Shown here piece by piece: positions 57,958 through 64,000 of a stretch of 64,000 nt of DNA (positions are counted from its first letter, which is position 1; every line of letters begins with the position of its first letter). Made by a program: the position numbers and the translations under genes. The notes beneath the pieces were generated by a model that saw nothing but the letters and a program-made list of their open reading frames with translations, was not told where the DNA came from and ran no database searches. Origin of the DNA: Lepidodermella squamata (taxonomy: Eukaryota; Gastrotricha); contig JBLDXI010000020.1 in assembly GCA_047495785.1 (NCBI GenBank), positions 2,170,001 through 2,234,000 on the forward strand. The letters are read 5' to 3'.

Positions 57958-60900
57958 ATGAGAAATATTGTCGCTGGAACACTGTTAATTTTCTCATTTT
58001 TCGCCGCATCTTCTGCGAACAGCCAGCGAAAGGAGCAGAAAAAGGACAACAAGAACAAGGATATCAAGAAGCATTTCAACTTGACAGCTATCCAACATGG
58101 CGCAGTAACGGGCACTTTTCTCAACCAGGAAGCGTCGACCGGCGGCGTTTTTGTCCGTCCCGGCCGGTTGACGGACGAGCAGCGGCTTATGGAGAAGTTA
58201 TTTAGAACCTACGACCGATACGCTCGGCCGGTTTTCAATCTAACCGACGCGGTGACTATCAGCATGAGTCTGACAATTACTCAAATTTTCGAGCTTGATG
58301 AGAAAAATCAGGTATAATTTCTATATTTTCCTATTTTCTATTTTTGGAAATTTTTATCAGGTTCTGATTACGAACGCTTGGGCGAATTTGGAATGGACTG
58401 ATCAGTACATGTCGTGGGAACCTGAAGACTTTTCGGGCATGACCATGGTTCGCATTATGAGTAGCAAATTATGGCTACCAGGTATGACCCAATTCCTTTA
58501 TTGATAGCTTAATTTTTTACAATTTAAAGATATCGTGCTATACAATAACGCGGCCGATTTTTCGCCGAATGTTCTTGAAACTCGGGCAATGGTGTCGAAT
58601 AACGGTCATATTTTCTGGTCTGTACCAACTAAATTATTTTCTTCCTGTAAAATCGATGTCACGTAAGCTGTTGCACCAATTTGGAATGAATATTTTAATT
58701 TTACCGAAATTTTTCAGATATTTCCCATTCGATGAACAACATGTAAGTTTCATTAAGATTGCGGAATATTTTTTATTTCTTTCGATTTTAGTGCCGAATG
58801 AAATTTGGAAGCTGGACTTACGGTGAGCTCAGACGATTTTAAAGGGCTTATTTTACTTTATTTGAATTTCAGATGGCTTCAAAGTCGACCTTGTGAATAG
58901 CTCAACTACGGCTGACCTTTCCTTATACATGAAATCTGGGGAATGGGATTTGATAAGCGCCTTTCAAGTAAAATTTCATAAAATAATCAATAATATAATA
59001 ATTGATTTTAATTATTTATCCATTTTTATCTAGAAAAGAAATGTGGTTCTATACACTTGCTGTAAGATTTATTTTCAATTTTTTCTCAATTTTTTCAAAA
59101 TTCTGATTTTAGGTATCGAGCCATATCCTGATGTCACATTCTACGTAGGTTTATCACATTTTTTCCACATTTTTTATTTTTTTTTGCTAAAATGTAAAGC
59201 TCCATATTAAGCGGAAACCTCTTTACTACACGATCAACGTCTTTCTACCGTGTCTACTCATGAGCGCTTTGACACTGCTTGTTTTCCTACTACCAGCTGA
59301 ATCTGGCGAAAAATGCGGTATTTCAGCATTCAGCTCTCAGTCAAACATTTAGTTGATTTCGCTGATTTTAGGTCTTGGCATCACAATTATGCTCAGCTTT
59401 GCCGTTTTCATGCTAACAGTCATCGAAAAACTGCCGGATACCAGCGAATCTTTCCCATTAATAAGTGAGTAATTAATTAATTAATTAAAAAATGGGTTGG
59501 CATATTCCCACCATTGACAATGAGGAGGTTCCAGCACTAAATTTTTCGATCGGTTTTTTTTCCTTTGGATCTCTTATTTTAGCTACCTGATACCATCAGC
59601 TAGATAAATGCATTTTCAAAATTGACATACAAGACGTCCGTTATCGGAAAAATCACTGATTTGTAAACTCGATACTTAAAATCGATATCGACCCTGTGGA
59701 CTAAATTTCAAGTCGTAAACTGACCGCCGATAGCTCAAAATGCGCGTATAACACCAAGATATATCGGTAAGGCATTTAAATTGAGTGCTGGAGCCTCGAA
59801 TTCAGGGATAGAACCCTATTTTTATGTTGAAAACTTTTACATTTTTACATTTTACATTTTACATTTTACATTTTTTCAAGGTGTTTACCTCACGGTTGTC
59901 ATGTCGACGACAGCTATTTCAATCGTTATAACCGTTTCACTACTCACGCTAAACCACAAATCAAGCCGAAGTGCCCCGGTCAGACCTTGGTTGGGGCAGT
60001 TACTCGACAAAGTATCGCCGTTATGCTGCATTACTGTGGCCCCGCCCGAAGATTTATCACGCCGAATGTCGTCGACCTGCAGTTCGGACTCTGACGGCGG
60101 TAGCTACGATGCGAAAAGCATACACTATGACGAAACTGACACGGCCGTAGTCCTCGACGAGGAGTATCGCTACCGGACCCAGGTTACCAACAACAACTGC
60201 CAGAGGCGGAAGATTAGGAGTCCTTCGATTACGAGCAGCAGTTCGGATTCGGGTAATAGCTTGCTGGATAAATCGCTGACACCTGTTGAGCTGCTGCGGC
60301 TGCTGACTTTCGAACTGAGTGAAACGGCGCGGGTTTCGTCGGATTCGGGCAACAGCCTTGGTCCGACTTTTCATGAAGTAGTTCTCGGCTTGCACCGGCT
60401 TCTCGATCGAGAGCAGAAGGAAACGCAGTTTCGGGTAAACAAATTGCACTTTAAAACTCAGAATTTGAACGGAAGGAAGGAAGAGCGGAAGAGTTGGTGA
60501 AGAGGTTTGAGGGGTAGGAGTGTTGGCGATCGAGTTTTGTAAACAAGAAAATGTCCTTAAACGAGAACAGGCTTCCTCATTTCTAAATTTCTAAAAATAA
60601 ATTGAATTTGAATGGAAAATGTAGAATATATCACTGAGGAACCAAAATTTCAATGTTTCGAGATGAACTGCGCTTATGGAAGCGCCAGTTAGAATTTTTT
60701 TTAAGGTCAAACGCCCAATTAATTAAGGCTAATGAATTATGCATGTCTGACGATTAAAGTGCTCCAAATATTTGCGACGCGAATATTAAAAGGTCAAAGC
60801 ACTAAATTTAAGCATACTATTTTCCGATTTTACCATCTACCCTGTATTGATCAAGAAAGGGACAATCCCCCATGTCCTTGGAATTTTTTATTTTAGCGAC

Positions 60901-61488
60901 AACACAGCAACTTCGCAGAACAGCAAATGCGACAAAACGGCAACTTTTCTATTTCGCGACAAAACAGAGAAAACTTACTCTGTAAAAGATGTTTCTGCTG
61001 TTATGCCGCAAGTTGAACAAATTTGCTGTTTTGTCGCGTTTGCTGTTTTGGGTATTTGCTGTAGTGGCGGTCTGCCCAATTAAGTATAGAAAAATGTCAA
61101 ATGTTTCCAAGACTTCCGAATGAGCGTAATAATGAGATCAATAGGTCGAGAATGAAAATAAAATTCCTGATTCTTGGAAATTTGGTGATGGAACCATAAG
61201 CTTAGGGTGTACACCTGGCCTAGCCTCGATGATTAATTTTGATATCCTCTCAACATCTTAGAAGCCTTCTTGGGCTTGGTAAATATTTGCTATTCCGTTT
61301 ATTGCCTAAAAAGTTCAGGGGTGCGCGTAATTAATGTCTCACTTAATTTTCTCTAGCAAAATGCAGCGACGTGGCGGAGATTGGCTCAGTTCATCGATCG
61401 ATTGCTGTTCTGGTTTCTGTTATGCATCGTAACTTTCTTCACTGTATTCCTTCTGGTCCTGGCGCCTTCATTCAAACTACTCGGATAA
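57958..61488 (+). CDS. Nicotinic acetylcholine receptor-like alpha-type subunit D, 12 exons
   Basis: Seen: exons 57958-58311, 58361-58481, 58530-58662, 58718-58742, 58792-58822, 58873-58967, 59034-59061, 59113-59144, 59200-59317, 59372-59464, 59881-60434 and 61357-61488 join in frame (571 aa). Signal peptide 1-21 and a Lys-rich spacer precede [20 protein letters not shown]. The ligand domain has [43 protein letters not shown], and [12 protein letters not shown]. The channel region is [14 protein letters not shown]. The intracellular loop is long and Ser-rich. The last exon ([20 protein letters not shown]) supplies TM4. Most similar to subunit B. The 922-nt last intron carries an AACAGCAA element; another intron carries a family-R repeat. 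Known: alpha-type pentameric cation channel subunit. Confidence 0.92.
59500..59800 (+). repeat. Dispersed repeat family R in subunit D intron
   Basis: Has GAGGTTCCAGCACTAAATTT, TCTTATTTTAGCTACCTGA, TATCGGAAAAATCACTGATT and GTAAACTGACCGCCGATAGC in the family order. Confidence 0.65.
60893..61078 (-). mobile_element. AACAGCAA foldback element, copy 5
   Basis: Runs from GCGACAACACAGCAACTT through several AACAGCAA/TTGCTGTT motifs to TTTGGGTATTTGCTGTAGTG and GCGGTCTGCC. Same orientation as copy 2; lies in the last intron of subunit D. Confidence 0.7.
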
Positions 61489-61696
61489 CTTGGATTTTGT
61501 TCCCATCATTATTTTCTGTTGAGCTTGGGACAGTGATATTGGAGCCCATTATAAGACTACTACCTATTATGCAATTCACCTGAAATTTACAATAAAAATT
61601 TGCGAAATTTAAGATGAGTCGCTCAATATATTTTTATTTTATTTTCTGCACGATACATTATTTTTTTTCTTCCGTTGGACGAAGATTGGAAATGAT

Positions 61697-62027
61697 TCAG
61701 CTGGAACAGAACAATTCAATGAAATATAGCCGCTTATCAGTTTTGACTTTCACACATTTCTCCTGAATTTCCTGTTAAATTAAGAAATTTATAAAATTTC
61801 ATAAATAGTTGTAGTGAGTAAAATACCGGATTGCTACAACGTTGACGGCATCGCTCTTTCGATAACGTGCCCATCGATTTCATGGCATAGACCAGAAGTT
61901 CAGCCAAGTCTTCATCTGTCAAGCCTTGCAGTTTTGCCGATATTTCAGGACTAATCGCATTTGCAGACGAGGTAACTATCAAAGCTGAGGCGAACGCAAG
62001 CGCGAATGTGATGTATAAACCATTCAT
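61697..62027 (-). CDS. Small secreted four-cysteine protein 6 (subfamily II), 2 exons
   Basis: Seen: minus-strand exons 61827-62027 and 61697-61771 join in frame (91 aa) across a 55-nt GT-AG intron. Signal peptide MNGLYITFALAFASALIVTS, acidic/leucine segment LTDEDLAELLVYAMKSM, then C-x3-C-x8-C-x15-C (ERCRQRCSNPEIQEKC, YFIELFC). Without splicing the third and fourth cysteines would be misplaced; with it the spacing equals protein 1 exactly. It is the only family member here with an intron, and it is convergent with subunit D. Function unknown. Confidence 0.78.
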
Positions 62028-63039
62028 TTTCTTCCAGCGAATATAAAATCTAAATTTGAGATAAAATTCATAAAATTTATTAAAAAAATTTAGAACGAGG
62101 ATTCAGTGCGAGTAAAAAATTACGGAGGTTGAATAAGCGGGAGCTGGTTGGATAAAAATGTCAATCCTCGACCGATAAGAAACGGCGGAAGGCTTATTCA
62201 TATAGAGAATTTCGATACACGCTAATAAAAATAGATTTTCACGCCAGCCATATTTTTTTTTATTAACTTAGTACCATTATAACAAATGAGAGGCAATTTA
62301 TATATCTAAAACTACGAAATTTATCGAGAGTTATTTTGGTGGGAAATGAGCGGCCACTTCACATCTGAACGCCCACGATATTTAATTCGAAAAGAAGAAT
62401 GATTTATCAGCGCGTTTTTTATTGTCACAACACCCTAGCGAGTAAACTACGAGGAAACACCTGAGGATTTTTATACTTGGCTACTGGCTTATTTTCTATT
62501 ACTGTCGTAGCAAAAATGCGTCATATACATCGGCCGATATTTGAGTCGAGTTGCGCTCATATTTCAATTGCTAGCAACTTGAAACTGAAACCGTAAATTG
62601 TGTACGTCACTAACTTGTTTTTTTTTTTAAGATCCCTAATGTAGCGTTTATGCGTCATTGCCCTGCGTGAAGGCGGTTCGTGAACTCCAGGGAATTATTT
62701 AAGTGGCTATGTCGATCCTATACTGAAGTTCGAAACGTTTCGCCATAAAAAGTTCGAAAGCCAGCAAAATAATTCCGAGGCCTCACATTTGATCGTGAAA
62801 ATTTTAATTTATAGGTGAAGTTTTTAATTAAAAAATATGCTTGTGATTATGTTATGCACATCTGATATTGAGGTTCAAGCAATACATTTTACCGATATCG
62901 GATTTTTTCATTTCCTGATCAATTTTATTATTTTTCATTTTTTATCATTTTTTACTCTGCCTGGCACCTCAGGTATATAGAAACCTGTTCAATGATGTCC
63001 AATGTTGCATGCTGCAATTGTTGTTCAATGTTCCAATAT

Positions 63040-63240
63040 TTGCTAATATTGGAAGAATCACCGATTTTTAAAATCGATACCGAAAATCGATATCGGCTCT
63101 GATCGCCGATTAATACACAAAAGTGAGATCTATCGGTTAGACGCGGCAATAAAAAATTGAGGCAGATCTAGTAACTCTAAATTTGTGAACATTTAGACTG
63201 CTGACCTAATTTTAGGGTGTCCACTCGGCGCACCCTAGTA
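63040..63240 (+). repeat. Dispersed repeat family R, diverged copy
   Basis: Contains CACCGATTTTTAAAATCGAT and ACCGAAAATCGATATCGGCT, then ATCTATCGGTTAGACGCGGC, in the family order. Confidence 0.55.
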
Positions 63241-63920
63241 AATTTTCTGAGATCGTGCGTTCACTTGCTCTTTTATTGAGCCGGTTATTTTCCCGCTATA
63301 AATGCACTCGATATTTTAATCGTCAATAAAATCAAATCAAGAGATAAATAAAAACCAAACCACAATAATGGGTATTGAGTGGAGTGAGTATAAACGAAGA
63401 TACTTTATATGGCCACGCCACCGAAAAATTGGAGTGTAATAGAAACGAAGAAGTTGGCCCGTTTTGGGCTAGAAAAAATAAACGTCGGCACGCTTGATTA
63501 CTTCACCATTCACAGATACAAAATGAAGCACATAGAATTTGTTTCGAAGAGCGCGAAGAGGAAATAATCGCATATAAGTTCAACGTCCATGTTAAACGCG
63601 TTACATTTCGCGCTTGTTATTGCAACCGCACCAGTGCCTAAAATCACGTCTACTATTGCTGATCGATTTATACTTCGATGTATAGGAATAATAAAGATAA
63701 CGCCGTGTGAAAATGATTATTTATTTTAACCAGTGCGCGCCAAGAGTTATAATAAGGCGCCAGGGTGCCTAGTTGGTACTGATGAAATCGGCGGGGTTAT
63801 ACACAACACTAATATCTCAACGCGAGATCTTAACACGTTTTTCAAGCTGAATAAAGACTAATAGCAGCTGTAACCCACGCGCAGTTTGTTAAATATGTAA
63901 CAATTTTTCGGAGGAATCAG

Positions 63921-64000
63921 GCAACAAAACTGGCAGCGTTAATTTTCGTAATTTTGTTGCTGGCAAGCTCACCTGTTCTCGCAGACCTCAACGGGAGTGC
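63921..64000 (+). CDS. Possible signal-peptide exon running off the window
   Basis: From just after a CAG the frame reads a strongly hydrophobic segment (KLAALIFVILLLASSPVLAD) typical of a secretory leader, but no in-frame ATG precedes it within reach. It could be an exon following an AG acceptor at 63918-63920, or chance. The gene, if real, lies to the right. Confidence 0.25.

Larger units (their letters stand above)
62028..64000. other. Right-hand intergenic region
   Basis: AT-rich DNA with one family-R repeat near 63040-63240 and a possible gene start at the very end. No other gene supported. Confidence 0.5.

Overview
The window is nuclear DNA of a small-genome invertebrate. The genes are split by many short GT-AG introns, mostly about 47-80 nt, and they belong to animal-only families: vicinal-cysteine nicotinic receptor subunits, nuclear receptors, C-type lectins, class A and class C GPCRs and a pancreatic-type lipase. 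There is no bacterial-style gene order. The DNA is AT-rich outside exons and carries several families of short inverted-repeat elements. I cannot name the phylum with confidence. Acceptor sites are varied (CAG, TAG and AAG), unlike the strict TTTTCAG of many nematodes. Degenerate TTAGGG-type telomere-like tracts fit neither the common arthropod TTAGG nor the common nematode TTAGGC motif. Both clues are weak.

Positions 1-10100 hold two near-identical copies, same strand, of a class C (GABA-B-like) receptor. The first is cut by the window edge. The second is complete but carries an in-frame TAA between its ligand-binding and 7TM halves. Between them lie a peptide-type rhodopsin GPCR with an in-frame TGA before TM7 and a secreted C-type lectin. 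A decayed MULE transposon (10121-12053) and a second C-type lectin follow.

Positions 13800-29950 hold three related nuclear receptors with the same DNA-binding-domain introns, a non-standard P-box (C-D/E-A-C-K-K-F-F) and an enlarged second zinc finger. One lacks most of its ligand-binding domain. A secreted pancreatic-type lipase lies between them. The third receptor has three introns of 1.5-2 kb that contain most of the local repeats.

Positions 30200-61500 hold four alpha-type (YxCC) nicotinic acetylcholine receptor subunit genes, all on the plus strand. I could join all exons of each in frame (494, 580, 655 and 571 aa). Interleaved with them are a signal-peptide-bearing ankyrin-repeat protein and a family of six small secreted proteins with four C-terminal cysteines preceded by an acidic/leucine segment. 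This four-cysteine family matches nothing I recognise and is the best candidate for something undescribed.

The rest is intergenic DNA rich in short transposable-element remains: two TA-flanked MITEs, a foldback family built from AACAGCAA motifs (five copies), two other dispersed repeat families, two perfect spacer-less palindromes, and an inverted repeat enclosing telomere-like sequence inside a receptor intron. All gene structures come from reading the sequence; no searches or expression data were available.
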